Positions 32,508 to 42,323 are shown, counted from the stretch's first letter. The stretch is 64,000 nucleotides of DNA from Methanocella conradii HZ254 (GCF_000251105.1 NC_017034.1:1426001-1490000), one strand, 5' to 3'. Numbers and translations: made by a program. Notes: generated by a model from the letters alone, not told the origin.

Positions 32508-33731
32508 CTACCTGGCCTCAGCAGCAGGGGCCTGCTTTATGATGCTCATTTTAGAGATGAGCGTCCAGAGGGCTAAACCGGTGAGGCCGATAGCAATATA
32601 TATGATGCCCAGGGCCGCGATTATGCTTCCCCAATCTAATGAGATGATTAGCATCCCTATGGTACCCATTATGGTCGTGAAGCATCCCATCAGTGATGAT
32701 GCGGACCCGGCATCTTCCTGCTGCTGCTCAAGCATCAGGTTTGTGCCTGGAGGCCTGGAGCATACGCCAGCTATGGTGGCGGGCAATATGGAAAAGGCGA
32801 ACAGCAGGGGGCTGATGTTTCCCACGAGATATACGAGCACGCCGCTCAACGCTATCGTGATAAAGCAGGCGTTGATTATTTGCCCGCGGCCATGCCGCTC
32901 GGATAATTTTACATACAGCATCGGGCCAAACAGCAGGCCCATGGCGTTCAGGGCAAAATAGTAGCTGTATGCCTGCTCGCTCACCCCGAACCCGTTCTCG
33001 TATACGTATGAAGAAGAGGCTACGAAGGCCATGGCCGATATGCTCGTCATTGAAAACAGGATAAGTAAGGATAAAAATCCAGGGTTCCTGAGCACCACTC
33101 CGAGGCGGCCTATGGACTCTACAATAGTCACGCTACTACGCCTGGCTATCGTATCCTGGAAAGCGGTGCTACCCATCAGCGCTATAAAGCCGATGGCGGC
33201 CAGCGCCCAGAACACGCCGCGCCACGAAGTGAACGAAAGCATGAAAGCGCCAAGCACCGGGGCTAGCGCGGGCGAGATCATCACCATTGACTGGACGATG
33301 GCCAGGATGGATTCCCTCTCCTCGAACCTGTAAACATCTTTTACGATAGCGGTCGACACGGCGCTGGCCACGCTCCCTCCGATCGCCTGGAGGATTCTGA
33401 ATGCAATAAGCTGATATATGCTGGCCGAGCACGCGCATAGGACGCTCGATATCACGTAAATGGTCACTCCTGCCAGCAACGCCGGCTTACGCCCATACCT
33501 GTCGCTCATCGGCCCCCAGAACAGCATCCCTGCCGCGAAAAAGATAAAGAACATTATCAAGGTGAGGTTGACCAGCTTAGCGGGCGCGCCAAAGAAATCC
33601 GCCATTCCTGGCAGGGCGGGAAGGTAAATGTCAGTGGAGAGCGGCACGAAAGCGCTTAGTAGCGCTATAAGCGCTATTAAGCCCTTTTTTCCGAGGTATT
33701 TCTGTTCCTTGCTGCGGTTTTCCATATTCAT
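32508..33731 (-). CDS. Bcr/CflA-type MFS multidrug exporter
   Basis: 407 aa with 12 predicted helices. The early PLSTDIYLPALPGMADFF motif is the Bcr/CflA subfamily mark, and GPMSDRYGRKPALLAG is the MFS loop 2-3 motif. It exports small drugs or metabolites in exchange for protons. The stop is 4 bp from the tRNA-Leu 3' end, so transcripts converge. The upstream 33732-33946 region holds no gene I trust. Confidence 0.88.
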   Translation of the reverse strand: MNMENRSKEQKYLGKKGLIALIALLSAFVPLSTDIYLPALPGMADFFGAPAKLVNLTLIMFFIFFAAGMLFWGPMSDRYGRKPALLAGVTIYVISSVLCACSASIYQLIAFRILQAIGGSVASAVSTAIVKDVYRFEERESILAIVQSMVMISPALAPVLGAFMLSFTSWRGVFWALAAIGFIALMGSTAFQDTIARRSSVTIVESIGRLGVVLRNPGFLSLLILFSMTSISAMAFVASSSYVYENGFGVSEQAYSYYFALNAMGLLFGPMLYVKLSERHGRGQIINACFITIALSGVLVYLVGNISPLLFAFSILPATIAGVCSRPPGTNLMLEQQQEDAGSASSLMGCFTTIMGTIGMLIISLDWGSIIAALGIIYIAIGLTGLALWTLISKMSIIKQAPAAEAR

Positions 33732-33946
33732 GGCCTACTATCGACCGGGCATATTATTGGTGTAGAGACGGTATTTATATTTATGGCGTAGAGGCAGTAG
33801 CGAAGGGTGGTATCAAGTCAGCATGGGTAAAGTCGTGATGTTAAACCATTTATATATCCTGGAGCAGCCCTCCAATCACCAGAAATATTCAACGCTGCAG
33901 GCAATAACAAAATTAATGACGGATAAAGTAGTCAATATTAAAGGCC

Positions 33947-34141
33947 ATGAGAGAGAAAGACAAAGTCATGCTGCTTCGCGAGCTCAAGGCGTCGATAGAG
34001 GGCGCTGTAATACCCGAAGGCGCTGTAGGCACAATAATCTATAAGATAAGGGGTAGCGGGGTAAACACCTACGAGGTCGACTTTGGGCAATACGGGGTGG
34101 CCGTATGCAACAGGGAAGACCTTAAAGTAGTCGGCAAGTAG
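33947..34141 (+). CDS. Small SH3-like beta-barrel protein (DUF4926-like)
   Basis: 64 aa. KVMLLRELKASIEGAVIPEG, AVGTIIYKIRGSGVNTYEVD and FGQYGVAVCNREDLKVV follow the pattern of a KOW/SH3-like barrel where GAVGTII is the turn; DUF4926 proteins look like this. Some are found beside toxin-antitoxin genes, but nothing of the kind is adjacent here. It ends 10 bp from the ABC permease (convergent). Confidence 0.55.
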   Translation: MREKDKVMLLRELKASIEGAVIPEGAVGTIIYKIRGSGVNTYEVDFGQYGVAVCNREDLKVVGK

Positions 34142-34151
34142 GCGCTTTTTA

Positions 34152-34919
34152 TCAGTCTAGCAACCGCTTTTTCATCAATGCTGTTGCAGCGATGTAAAAT
34201 ACCAGCGTGAATGCGGACATCCATGCCACCTCAAAGATGAAGGATGTTGAATAGTGTCCCATGGAAGCTGGCCGGATGACGTTGACCGCATGAGTAAGGG
34301 GGAGAAGCCATGCAAGGCTATTCACTATCATCGGAAGCTGGTCGGTGGGGAAGAACACGCCCGAGACCAGGAACATGGGCGAAAGCAGGAGGGTGAAGTA
34401 ATAGTTGAAAGCGTCCATGCTGGGCACGATGGTGGTGAAGAAAATGCTCAGCGATGCGAACATGACGCCTACGAGCGCCACCGCCGGTATGATGATGAGG
34501 GCCGAGTCCAGCCTGGCCAGCCCAAGCGCCCATATTACTACAAAGATGCAGATACCGCTGATGAGGCTCTTGGTCGCACCCCATGCAACCTCGCCCAGCA
34601 CGATGTCCTCGATGGACACTGGCGTGCAGAGCACGGCCTCGAAGGTCTGCTGGAAGACCATGCGCACGTACGTTGAGTAGGTGCACTCGTAGGAGGCGGC
34701 GAACATCGCCGACGAGGCCAGTATGCCCGGCGCCAGGAACTGGGCATAGCTCACGCCCCCTATCTCCCCGACGAAGAGGCCAAGGCCATAGCCGAGCGCG
34801 AGGATGAACAGCAGTGGCTCGGCGAAATATGGCAGGATATTCGTCACGGCATACTTCTTAAAAACCTTCCAGTCCCTGTACCAGATGTGCCGTGCCCTCG
34901 ACGTTGGCGGCTCGATCAT
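34152..34919 (-). CDS. ABC-2 type transporter permease
   Basis: 255 aa, 6 helices, of the DrrB/NodJ type. FAASYECTYSTYVRMVFQQT, GVFFPTDQLPMIVNSLAWLL and PLTHAVNVIRPA are typical of ABC-2 permeases. Its start overlaps the ATPase stop by 4 bp, so the two form an exporter for a drug, lipid or glycan. Substrate unknown. Confidence 0.88.
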   Translation of the reverse strand: MIEPPTSRARHIWYRDWKVFKKYAVTNILPYFAEPLLFILALGYGLGLFVGEIGGVSYAQFLAPGILASSAMFAASYECTYSTYVRMVFQQTFEAVLCTPVSIEDIVLGEVAWGATKSLISGICIFVVIWALGLARLDSALIIIPAVALVGVMFASLSIFFTTIVPSMDAFNYYFTLLLSPMFLVSGVFFPTDQLPMIVNSLAWLLPLTHAVNVIRPASMGHYSTSFIFEVAWMSAFTLVFYIAATALMKKRLLD

Positions 34920-35839
34920 TTAAGCTCCCTCCCCGTTAGTTTTAAGAACACGTCCTCAAGCGTGGCCGGCCGCACGTGCTGGGTTACGCCGGTGGCGGCC
35001 TCGCACTGGCTTCGCAGCGCCTCCGGGTCGTTGCCGTATACGAACAGCCTGCTCCCGACCTGCTCTATCGTCCCGGATATGGTCTTCCTCACCTCGTCCA
35101 GCAGCTGCTCTGTGGGGACGTATAGCTCACAGACGTTCTTGCCTATGACGCGGTCGATTATATCTCCGGGAGAGCCATACTCGAGTATCCTTCCGCCGAA
35201 GACCAGCGCTATCCTGTCGCAAAGCTCCTGTGCTTCTTCCATGTAGTGTGTTGTAAGAAGGATTGTCTTGCCCTCAGACCTTAGCTTTATGATAGTATCC
35301 CATATCTGGTGCCTTGCCGTGGGGTCCAGGCCGGCTGTCGGCTCGTCCATGATCAATATCTTTGGATCGTTGATGAGCGACCTGGCGACGCTGAGCTTTC
35401 GCTTCATGCCTCCTGAGAGGTCGTCTACCGGAGTATCCTTTTTCTCCATCAGGCCAAAGAACAGGAGCAGCTCTTCAATCCTTTTTCGTGATACGTCTGC
35501 GGGAAGGTCGAAGTACCTGGAATAAACCCACAGGTTCTCATACACGGTGAGGTCCCTGTCCAGGTTATCATCCTGGGTTGCCACGCCTATAAGCCCCTTT
35601 ATCTTCCGGGGATAGGCCCGCACGCTAAGGCCGTCGACAAAGATGTCCCCCGAAGTCAGCGGTATCCGGCAGTATATCATCTTCATGATAGTGGTCTTGC
35701 CAGCCCCGTTTGGCCCTAAAAAGCCGAAGCACTCCATCTCGTTTATAGAAAAGTCGACCCTGTCTACCGCCAGCAGGCTGTCATAGCGCTTGGTGACGCC
35801 CTTCCCCTCGATTATCGCCATCATATTACTCTTATGCAT
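34916..35839 (-). CDS. ABC transporter ATP-binding protein (DrrA-like)
   Basis: About 307 aa from ATG 35839 (MHKSNMMAIIEGKG); 35824 is an alternative. Walker A GPNGAGKTTIMKM, signature LSGGMKRKLSVARSLI, Walker B ILIMDEPTAGLDP and the H-loop LLTTHYMEEAQ are all intact. The open frame continues to 36028, but that part would overlap the divergent aspartokinase gene and has no homology. Pairs with the ABC-2 permease. Confidence 0.9.
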   Translation of the reverse strand: MHKSNMMAIIEGKGVTKRYDSLLAVDRVDFSINEMECFGFLGPNGAGKTTIMKMIYCRIPLTSGDIFVDGLSVRAYPRKIKGLIGVATQDDNLDRDLTVYENLWVYSRYFDLPADVSRKRIEELLLFFGLMEKKDTPVDDLSGGMKRKLSVARSLINDPKILIMDEPTAGLDPTARHQIWDTIIKLRSEGKTILLTTHYMEEAQELCDRIALVFGGRILEYGSPGDIIDRVIGKNVCELYVPTEQLLDEVRKTISGTIEQVGSRLFVYGNDPEALRSQCEAATGVTQHVRPATLEDVFLKLTGRELK

Positions 35840-35941
35840 AACCTTATTTCTCAATTTCGGAGGGCATGCTCGCGATTTTTTTATATAGAGGTAAGGATTA
35901 TCTAGGCGGTGACATATAGGCATCCATATATTGTGAGGATT

Positions 35942-37345
35942 ATGAGGCTCGTCATGAAATTCGGCGGGACGTCGGTGGGAGACGGCCCGAGGATAAGGAA
36001 CGTCGCTAAGCTGGTAAAGAAGTATCACGATGAGGGGAATGAGGTGATAGCCGTCGCTTCAGCGATGACCGGCATCACCGATAAGCTTTATGAAATGGCG
36101 CAGACTGCCAAGGATACGTGCAACATCTCCGAGATCGAGGAGAGCTTCGCGGAGGTGGCCAGAAGGCATGAGGCGGCCATTGCTGACGCAATAGATGATG
36201 AGGCCATACGCAGGGAAGTTGCGGGAACGATTGGGCAGAGGCTTTCGGAGCTGAAAAACGCCCTGGCAGGAGTGTGCTATCTTGGAGAGTTGACAAGCAG
36301 GTCGCTCGCCTATATTTACTCTTTTGGGGAGCGGATGAGCGTCCCCATCCTGTCGGGCTCGCTACGCTCCATGGGCGTAAAGTCTGTGGCGTTGACCGGC
36401 GGCGAGGCTGGCGTGATCACGGATAGCAGGTTCGATAGCGCCAGGCCGGACCCGATAACCGATGTCAAAGTAAAGGAAAAGCTGTTGCCATTGCTTAAAA
36501 GCGGCGTGCTCCCCGTGGTCACGGGCTTCGTGGCGGCTAATGAGAAGGGCACCATAACCGTGCTTGGGAGGGGTGGCTCCGACTACAGCGCCTCCATAAT
36601 AGGAGCGGCGATAGACGCGGACGAGATCTGGATATACACGGACGTGAACGGCATCATGACCACTGATCCCCGGATAGTGCCCGAGGCGAGGACGCTGCCC
36701 GTAGTAACGTACCTCGAGGCCATGGAGATGTCCTACTTCGGCGCAAAAGTGCTCCACCCGAAGACGATAGAGCCCGCTGTGAAGAAGGGCATACCCGTAA
36801 GGGTCCTCAACACTTTCCAGCCCGACCATCCTGGCACAGTAGTCCTAATGAAGGACGAGTCGGCCAGGCCGAACCTCATCAAGGCGGTCACGATGATCAA
36901 GAACATAGCGCTTATAAACATCAGCGGGGCGGCGCTGGCGGGCTCGCCGGGGACGGCGGGGCGCATCTTCACCGCCCTGGGCAAAGAGGATGTAAATATT
37001 ATCATGATTAGCCAGGCGTCGAGCGAGTTTAACGTCTCGCTAGCAATCGAAGGGTCGCAGGCGGAGAGGGCGATGGCGGCGCTTCAGAAGGAGTTCAGCG
37101 AAGACCTGGCCAGCAGCATCACATGTAACAATAACGTGTGCGTCATCGCCGTCGTGGGCGAGAGGATGGCGGGCTCGCCGGGAGTTGCCGGCAAGCTATT
37201 CACCGCCCTTGGCGATAATGGAATTAACATAAGAATGATAAGCCAGGGCTCCTCGGAGGCGAACATCTCCTTCGTGGTTAATAAGGACGACGCCCAGAAA
37301 GCCGTGAAGGTGCTCCACGACGTGTTCGAGCTTAATAAGCTCTGA
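35942..37345 (+). CDS. lysC: Aspartokinase
   Basis: 467 aa from ATG 35942 (MRLVMKFGGTSVGDG); ATG 35954 has the better-spaced GAGG and is a close alternative. It phosphorylates aspartate for threonine, methionine and lysine synthesis. Kinase motifs: KFGGTSVGDG, GRGGSDYSASIIGAAIDADE, TDVNGIMTTDPRIV. The C-terminus carries two ACT domains with near-repeat segments GSPGTAGRIFTALGKEDVNI and GSPGVAGKLFTALGDNGINI, the site of feedback by amino acids. Confidence 0.95.
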   Translation: MRLVMKFGGTSVGDGPRIRNVAKLVKKYHDEGNEVIAVASAMTGITDKLYEMAQTAKDTCNISEIEESFAEVARRHEAAIADAIDDEAIRREVAGTIGQRLSELKNALAGVCYLGELTSRSLAYIYSFGERMSVPILSGSLRSMGVKSVALTGGEAGVITDSRFDSARPDPITDVKVKEKLLPLLKSGVLPVVTGFVAANEKGTITVLGRGGSDYSASIIGAAIDADEIWIYTDVNGIMTTDPRIVPEARTLPVVTYLEAMEMSYFGAKVLHPKTIEPAVKKGIPVRVLNTFQPDHPGTVVLMKDESARPNLIKAVTMIKNIALINISGAALAGSPGTAGRIFTALGKEDVNIIMISQASSEFNVSLAIEGSQAERAMAALQKEFSEDLASSITCNNNVCVIAVVGERMAGSPGVAGKLFTALGDNGINIRMISQGSSEANISFVVNKDDAQKAVKVLHDVFELNKL

Positions 37346-37395
37346 GGGCAAAGGGTTTTTATTTTTCCTTTGGCATTTTATTATTGGTGAGAGCT

Positions 37396-37536
37396 GTGCC
37401 TACATGCTCACAATGCAATTTCTATAAGCCAAAGGATGCGAAGAATGGGGAATGCGTCAACACGGGCATAACGGTGCCCGCAGATAATGACACCGCAAGG
37501 TGCCCGATACGAATGTTCGTGCCAAGGCAAAAATAA
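37396..37536 (+). CDS. 46-aa cysteine-rich small protein
   Basis: GTG at 37396 with GGTGAG 4 nt upstream, 50 bp after lysC. The product has four cysteines, CSQCNFYKPKDAKNGECVNT and a later ARCPIRMF, in the order CxxC...C...C. This resembles small high-potential iron-sulfur domains such as the small subunits of glycyl-radical decarboxylases, or a zinc ribbon. Too short for standard gene calling; the ribosome-binding site supports it. It ends 7 bp from the PIN-ATPase gene (convergent). Confidence 0.55.
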   Translation: MPTCSQCNFYKPKDAKNGECVNTGITVPADNDTARCPIRMFVPRQK

Positions 37537-37542
37537 AAGGAC

Positions 37543-39384
37543 CTAGACAGGGCGGGCTGTGATTGGCTGGCCCTGAGCATAAGAAGTAAGGATGCGGTCG
37601 ACGAGGCTGGAGCCGCGTGGTATCTTGATGGTGCCGGCCCGGCCGACGGTAGCCGTGAAAACGTACTCGCCTCCGGCGAGCACCTCCACCGTCTGCCCCG
37701 AAAACTTCTTGCCCACGTTGACCACTAAGTGCTTCTTCGCCTCCTTCACGGTGACGGGCACGCTCGCGCCCCCTTCCTCTTCCGCCGGAGCCTCGGCCCT
37801 CCCGCCTTCAAGGGGCCGCACGTCTATGTGCACTCCCACGGCGCCCTCTATCTGGTCGATAGTCCTGCCACCCCTGCCAAGTATCGCCGGTATGTCCTTC
37901 TCCTTGACGCGGACTATGGCGTTCCGGTCCCCGAGCATCTCCACCTCAACGTGGCCCCGGGCGTATTTAGCCACCTCTCGCTTTATATCTTTCTCTATTG
38001 CCTTCCAGGAGGCTTTCGCCTTTTTTTCCGCCGCAACGGGCATGACTACGACCTGCTCCCCGAACGTGTAGATCTCGTATTCGGCCCTGCCAGTTTCCAT
38101 GTCCCTCACATTTATGACCGGGCGGGCCAGGTCGGACTCGGTCATGCCATGAGGCACCTTTACTGTAAAGTCGATGTCGTAGACCTTCTCTATCGTGCCG
38201 TGGTCTATGAATACGACGGTGTCTACGACCTGGGGGATGACCCCCAGCTCGACCCTGCCTATGAAGCGCTGGATGGCGTCGATGGCCCTGGTGGCGTGCA
38301 CCACGCCGATCATGCCCACGCCAGCCAGGCGCATGTCTGAGAACACCTTGAAGTCCGAGGTCTTCCTTAGCTCATCGTAGATCGTATAATCTGGCCGCAC
38401 CAGCAGCAGGATATCGGCGGTGTTCTCCATCCTGCCGTTCAGGGGCGCGTACTGAGTTATGGCGGGCGGAAGCTGCAGGTCCCTCGGAGATTCCATCGTC
38501 TTGACTATGAAATCATGGCCATACAAAAAATCGGCGCACGCCTGGGCAAACGTAGACTTGCCAGCCCCCGGTGGGCCCGATATTAAAATGCCGCGGCGCT
38601 TCTCTACCAGCCGCTCCTTGAATATGCCGCTAAACTTATAGTCCTCCAGGCTCAGCCGGGCCACGGGCCTGACGGCGGTGATCTCCACGCCATCGGAGAA
38701 CGGCGGGGTGGCTATGGCGATGCGCATCGTCCCTAGCTGTACCACGGTCGCGCCGTTCATCTCCATCTCCAGGAAGCCATTGGGGTCCTGCTTTGCGGTT
38801 TCCAGTATCTCGTGTGCCATTTCCAGCAGCTCTTTATCGGACAGCTTATGCTTTCCGATACGCTCGAGCCGCATGTTGCCGATGGTGCCGCGCTTTGCCA
38901 CGGGCTCCACGTCGGCTTTAAGGTGGACTGACATCGTATCGTCCGTGAAATACTTCATCAGCGAGAGGGGCTTAAGCTCGCCGCGCTCCGGTTTCATGTA
39001 TTTGACCTCTATGCCCTTAGCCCTGGCCACCTCCGCCTGCACCCTGTCGCTCGTCACGAACACGGCGCCGTAGTCGACCGCCGTCTGCCTTATCATCGCG
39101 TCTATCTCGCCGCTTGAGGCGAGCTTTACCTGCTCCAGCGTGGGCCTTGAGCCCGCGTATTCTAGATGGATTTCGCCCTTCTGGGACATCTCCTGGAGCT
39201 TGCGCAGCTCTTCGAGGCCGTTAAACCCGATCTCGCGGCCCATGTTGGCCTGCGACTCCAGCTCAGAAACCACGGCCTCGGGGACTATGACCCTGGCTCC
39301 CCTGAACTCGCCCGTGTGGATCAACCTTGTGATACGGCCGTCTATGATGACGCTCGTATCTGGGACTAGTTTCATCTCGCTCAC
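37543..39384 (-). CDS. PIN-domain ATPase with KH domain (archaeal VapC-like/PilT-type)
   Basis: 613 aa. An N-terminal PIN nuclease domain (LVPDTSVIIDGRITRLIHTG, VFVTSDRVQAEVARAKG) is joined to a secretion-type ATPase (Walker A GPPGAGKSTFAQAC, then IYDELRKTSDF and DMRLAGVGMIGVVHATRAID) and a KH RNA-binding domain (ILGRGGRTIDQIEGAVG), then a small C-terminal barrel. This architecture is conserved and single-copy in archaea; the domains imply RNA processing or quality control rather than pilus retraction. Function unproven. Confidence 0.9.
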   Translation of the reverse strand: MSEMKLVPDTSVIIDGRITRLIHTGEFRGARVIVPEAVVSELESQANMGREIGFNGLEELRKLQEMSQKGEIHLEYAGSRPTLEQVKLASSGEIDAMIRQTAVDYGAVFVTSDRVQAEVARAKGIEVKYMKPERGELKPLSLMKYFTDDTMSVHLKADVEPVAKRGTIGNMRLERIGKHKLSDKELLEMAHEILETAKQDPNGFLEMEMNGATVVQLGTMRIAIATPPFSDGVEITAVRPVARLSLEDYKFSGIFKERLVEKRRGILISGPPGAGKSTFAQACADFLYGHDFIVKTMESPRDLQLPPAITQYAPLNGRMENTADILLLVRPDYTIYDELRKTSDFKVFSDMRLAGVGMIGVVHATRAIDAIQRFIGRVELGVIPQVVDTVVFIDHGTIEKVYDIDFTVKVPHGMTESDLARPVINVRDMETGRAEYEIYTFGEQVVVMPVAAEKKAKASWKAIEKDIKREVAKYARGHVEVEMLGDRNAIVRVKEKDIPAILGRGGRTIDQIEGAVGVHIDVRPLEGGRAEAPAEEEGGASVPVTVKEAKKHLVVNVGKKFSGQTVEVLAGGEYVFTATVGRAGTIKIPRGSSLVDRILTSYAQGQPITARPV

Positions 39385-39413
39385 CTTATTCTATGAAAAA
39401 TGAAAGTGATAAA

Positions 39414-39794
39414 TTATCGTTCCGTTTTATGCGCATCTTTGCCATATATGGCTTGTGGGTCGAAGGCTTTCTTCCCCACGACTTTTCCGTCGAGCGTCCG
39501 GTAAAAGCAGGAGTGGTATCCGGTGTGGCAGGCCGCCGTTTCCTGTTCTACGATTAGCAGTATGCAGTCTGCGTCGCAGTCGATGCGTATCTCCTTGACG
39601 TGCTGTACGTGGCCCGACTCTTCGCCCTTTTTCCACAGCTTTTGCCTGCTTCTGCTGTAGTAGTGTGCCAGCCCTGTCTTGAGGGTTTGCTCCAGCGCCT
39701 CTTCGTTCATGTATGCGAACATCAGGACTTCCATCGTCTTCGAGTCCTGCGCTATGGCGGGCAGCAGCCCGCCCCTAAAATCTGGCCTTATCAT
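39414..39794 (-). CDS. hisI: Phosphoribosyl-AMP cyclohydrolase
   Basis: 126 aa, the monofunctional archaeal length. Third step of histidine synthesis. Metal ligands are in RIDCDADCILLIVEQ and ACHTGYHSCFYR; AYMNEEALEQTLKTGLAHYY and SRSRQKLWKKGEESGHVQ are the substrate region. It is not joined to hisE and lies far from hisD. Confidence 0.95.
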   Translation of the reverse strand: MIRPDFRGGLLPAIAQDSKTMEVLMFAYMNEEALEQTLKTGLAHYYSRSRQKLWKKGEESGHVQHVKEIRIDCDADCILLIVEQETAACHTGYHSCFYRTLDGKVVGKKAFDPQAIYGKDAHKTER

Positions 39795-39905
39795 TTAATT
39801 AATAATGGGCGCGGATGGTTTTAACCTTTTTGTATTTTGCTTTTTTAGAGGGCCATTGGCAATTTATTTATACTCATTCCTTATAGTGTCTTACCGATTT
39901 GGTGC

Positions 39906-41273
39906 ATGTTAGAGGAGCTAAGGGCAATCGTTGGGCCGGACAGGGTAACCTGTGACCCGGGAGAGCTTTACTGCTATTCATTTGACTCGTCATACGTCAG
40001 GGGCCATGCAGACTATGTGGTCAGGCCGAAGAGCGCTGAGGAGATCGCCGAGATCGTCAGGCTCGCTGGAAAACTTGGAGTGCCTATAGTGCCCAGGGGA
40101 TCGGCGAGCGGGCTCACAGGGGGATCAGTGCCCGTAAAGGGCGGCATAGTGCTCGACATGTCGGGCATGAACCGCATTCTCGAGCTGGACGTGGAAAACT
40201 TGCAGGTGGTCATAGAGCCGGGCATCATCCATAAGGGCCTCAATACAGAGTTGAAAAAGCACGGCTTCTTTTTCCCCCCAGACCCCGGGAGCAGCGACAT
40301 GTGCAGTGTGGGCGGCCTCATCGCCAACGGGGGGAGCGGCATGCACTCGGTCAAATACGGCACGGTAAAGGACTACGTGCTTGGGCTGGAGGTGGTCCTG
40401 CCAGGTGGTGACATCATCACTACGGGGTGTAAGGCGCCTAAGACTTCTTCAGGCTATGATTTGACCAGGCTGTTCGTAGGTAGCGAAGGGACGCTGGGCA
40501 TAATCACGAAGGCCCGCCTCAAGATACACCCATTGCCGGAGGCCTGTTCCATATTGATGGCGACGTTCAGCTCCATCGAGGACGCCGGGAGGGCTGCCGT
40601 TGCCGTCCTGTCATCGGGCGTCATACCGGCCGCCATGGAGGTCATGGACGGGAGCGCTATCAAGGCGGTAAAGGAGATCGACTCCACGCTAGGCGTTCCA
40701 GACGTTGAGGCCATGCTGCTATTCGAGGTGGACGGCTACAGGGAGAGCGTGGCGCGCCAGGTGGGGCTGATATGCGATGCCTGCGAGAGGTGCGGCGGAA
40801 GTACGCATGTGGCTAAAGACGAGGACGAGAGGGAGCGGCTCTGGTCAGCCCGCAGGCTGGTTGGCGTGGCCATCACCAAGCTTAACCCTGGCAAAGTGCG
40901 GGTATACGAGGCCGAGGATATAGGGGTGCCCATAAAGGACGTGCCCTTCATGCTGCGCAGGATACAGGAGATAGGCAGGAAGCACGGCCTTTCTCTTGTT
41001 ACGTATGGCCACATTGGCGACGGCAACCTGCACACCGGCATAGCCATCGATCCCAGGAATGAGGAGGAGTGGAAGAAGGTTCACGCCGTCAAGGATGACA
41101 TCTATGACGTGGTGTTGAGCCTCGGAGGCACGCTGCCCGCCGAGCATGGCATAGGAATCATCCGTGCAGACTATATGGCGAGGGCGCATGGAAAGGGCTT
41201 TGAAGTCATGAAGGCCATAAAAAAGGCAATCGACCCTCAGAACATCATGAATCCAGGGAAAATGGGCTTGTGA
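39906..41273 (+). CDS. glcD: FAD-linked oxidase, glycolate/D-lactate dehydrogenase catalytic subunit
   Basis: 455 aa. The FAD-binding PCMH segment is PIVPRGSASGLTGGSVPVKG, with GGLIANGGSGMHSVKYGTVK and GSEGTLGIITKARLKIHP; the C-terminal cap includes YGHIGDGNLHTGI and LPAEHGIGIIRADYM. It oxidises a 2-hydroxy acid and passes electrons to the Fe-S subunit encoded 6 bp downstream. D-lactate is more likely than glycolate given the lactate racemase homologue at 43.9 kb (inference). Electron acceptor unknown. Confidence 0.9.
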   Translation: MLEELRAIVGPDRVTCDPGELYCYSFDSSYVRGHADYVVRPKSAEEIAEIVRLAGKLGVPIVPRGSASGLTGGSVPVKGGIVLDMSGMNRILELDVENLQVVIEPGIIHKGLNTELKKHGFFFPPDPGSSDMCSVGGLIANGGSGMHSVKYGTVKDYVLGLEVVLPGGDIITTGCKAPKTSSGYDLTRLFVGSEGTLGIITKARLKIHPLPEACSILMATFSSIEDAGRAAVAVLSSGVIPAAMEVMDGSAIKAVKEIDSTLGVPDVEAMLLFEVDGYRESVARQVGLICDACERCGGSTHVAKDEDERERLWSARRLVGVAITKLNPGKVRVYEAEDIGVPIKDVPFMLRRIQEIGRKHGLSLVTYGHIGDGNLHTGIAIDPRNEEEWKKVHAVKDDIYDVVLSLGGTLPAEHGIGIIRADYMARAHGKGFEVMKAIKKAIDPQNIMNPGKMGL

Positions 41274-41279
41274 ATTAAG

Positions 41280-42323
41280 ATGATTCAGGACTATATCGGG
41301 GATATTATCAAGTGTACAAGGTGCGGCAGGTGTAGCGCATTATGCCCGGTCCATGAGGAGCTAGAGTGGGAGTCGACCAATGCCCGGGGCAGGATGCTGC
41401 TAGCCAGGGCGCTCGCCGAGGGGGAGGCGCCTTCTGAGTCCATGAAGAGGTCTTTTTATACTTGCCTTACATGCTCCATGTGTTCTTCGACTTGCCCTTC
41501 GGGAGCGAAGCCCGACCTGGTGATGGAGGCCGCCAGGAAAGAGCTAATAAGGCTGGGGTGTCAGCCCGGGTATTATGATGGCATCCTTGATAATATTAGC
41601 AGGCATGGCAATTCTCTGGGCGAGCCGGGGCCGCGGAACGCCTGGGTCCCTGAGGAGCTTAAGCTGAATGGTAAGGCTGATGTCATTTATTGGGCTGGCT
41701 GTTTGGCCTCTTATAGGCAGCGGAGCGTTGCTTTGGCCAGCCTTAAGGTGTTAAGCCGCTTTGGCGCCCGCGTCCTCGAGGACGAGCGCTGCTGTGGGTC
41801 GCCGCTGCTCAGGCTGGGGGGCGAGCCCGTCACGCTTGAGCATAACGTGGAGCAAATCAGAAAAAGCGGGGCGAGCACGCTGGTCACGGGCTGCGCGGGA
41901 TGCTATAAGACGCTCAAGGAGAGCATCTGCGACGTTGAAGTGCTTCACTTTACCCAGTTTTTGGCGCGGCACGTCGACGAATTGAAGCTGGAAAGGCTTC
42001 CTTATAAGGTCACGTATCATGACCCGTGCCACCTTGGGCGGTGTATGGGCGTGTACGATGAGCCGCGCTCAATAATTAAACGTATCTGCGACTTCGAGGA
42101 GATGGCCTCTCATGGTAAGGAGGCACGGTGTTGCGGGGGAGGAGGGGGCGTGAGGAGAGGCTACGGGGACCTGGCCCGCGCGATAGCAAAGAAGCGCCTG
42201 TCGGAGGCCCCGCATGATGTCGACTATATCATAACGGCCTGCCCTATGTGCCGCGCCAGCCTGCAGGAGGCAGGGGGGAGGGTTCTCGACATCTCCGAGC
42301 TGGTACTCATGTCGCTGATATAG
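41280..42323 (+). CDS. glcF: Fe-S/CCG-domain subunit of the lactate or glycolate dehydrogenase
   Basis: 347 aa. Two 4Fe-4S motifs at the N-terminus (CTRCGRCSALCPV and CLTCSMCSSTCPS) and two CCG domains (DERCCGSPLL with GCAGCYKTL; HDPCHLGRC with ARCCGGGGG). These hold the non-cubane 4Fe-4S of heterodisulfide-reductase-B-like proteins. It would carry electrons from the FAD subunit; in methanogens this fold also occurs in HdrB/D and thiol:fumarate reductase, so electrons could reach the CoM-CoB pool (inference). Confidence 0.9.
   Translation: MIQDYIGDIIKCTRCGRCSALCPVHEELEWESTNARGRMLLARALAEGEAPSESMKRSFYTCLTCSMCSSTCPSGAKPDLVMEAARKELIRLGCQPGYYDGILDNISRHGNSLGEPGPRNAWVPEELKLNGKADVIYWAGCLASYRQRSVALASLKVLSRFGARVLEDERCCGSPLLRLGGEPVTLEHNVEQIRKSGASTLVTGCAGCYKTLKESICDVEVLHFTQFLARHVDELKLERLPYKVTYHDPCHLGRCMGVYDEPRSIIKRICDFEEMASHGKEARCCGGGGGVRRGYGDLARAIAKKRLSEAPHDVDYIITACPMCRASLQEAGGRVLDISELVLMSLI

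Noticed and set aside
33823..34044. 73-aa ORF upstream of the SH3-like gene
   Set aside because: The overlapping frame at 33947 encodes a family-like protein; this one ends in an Arg-rich shadow sequence.
34916..36028. Extended N-terminus of the ABC ATPase
   Set aside because: The extra residues have no homology and overlap the divergent aspartokinase gene and its promoter; the real start is near 35839.
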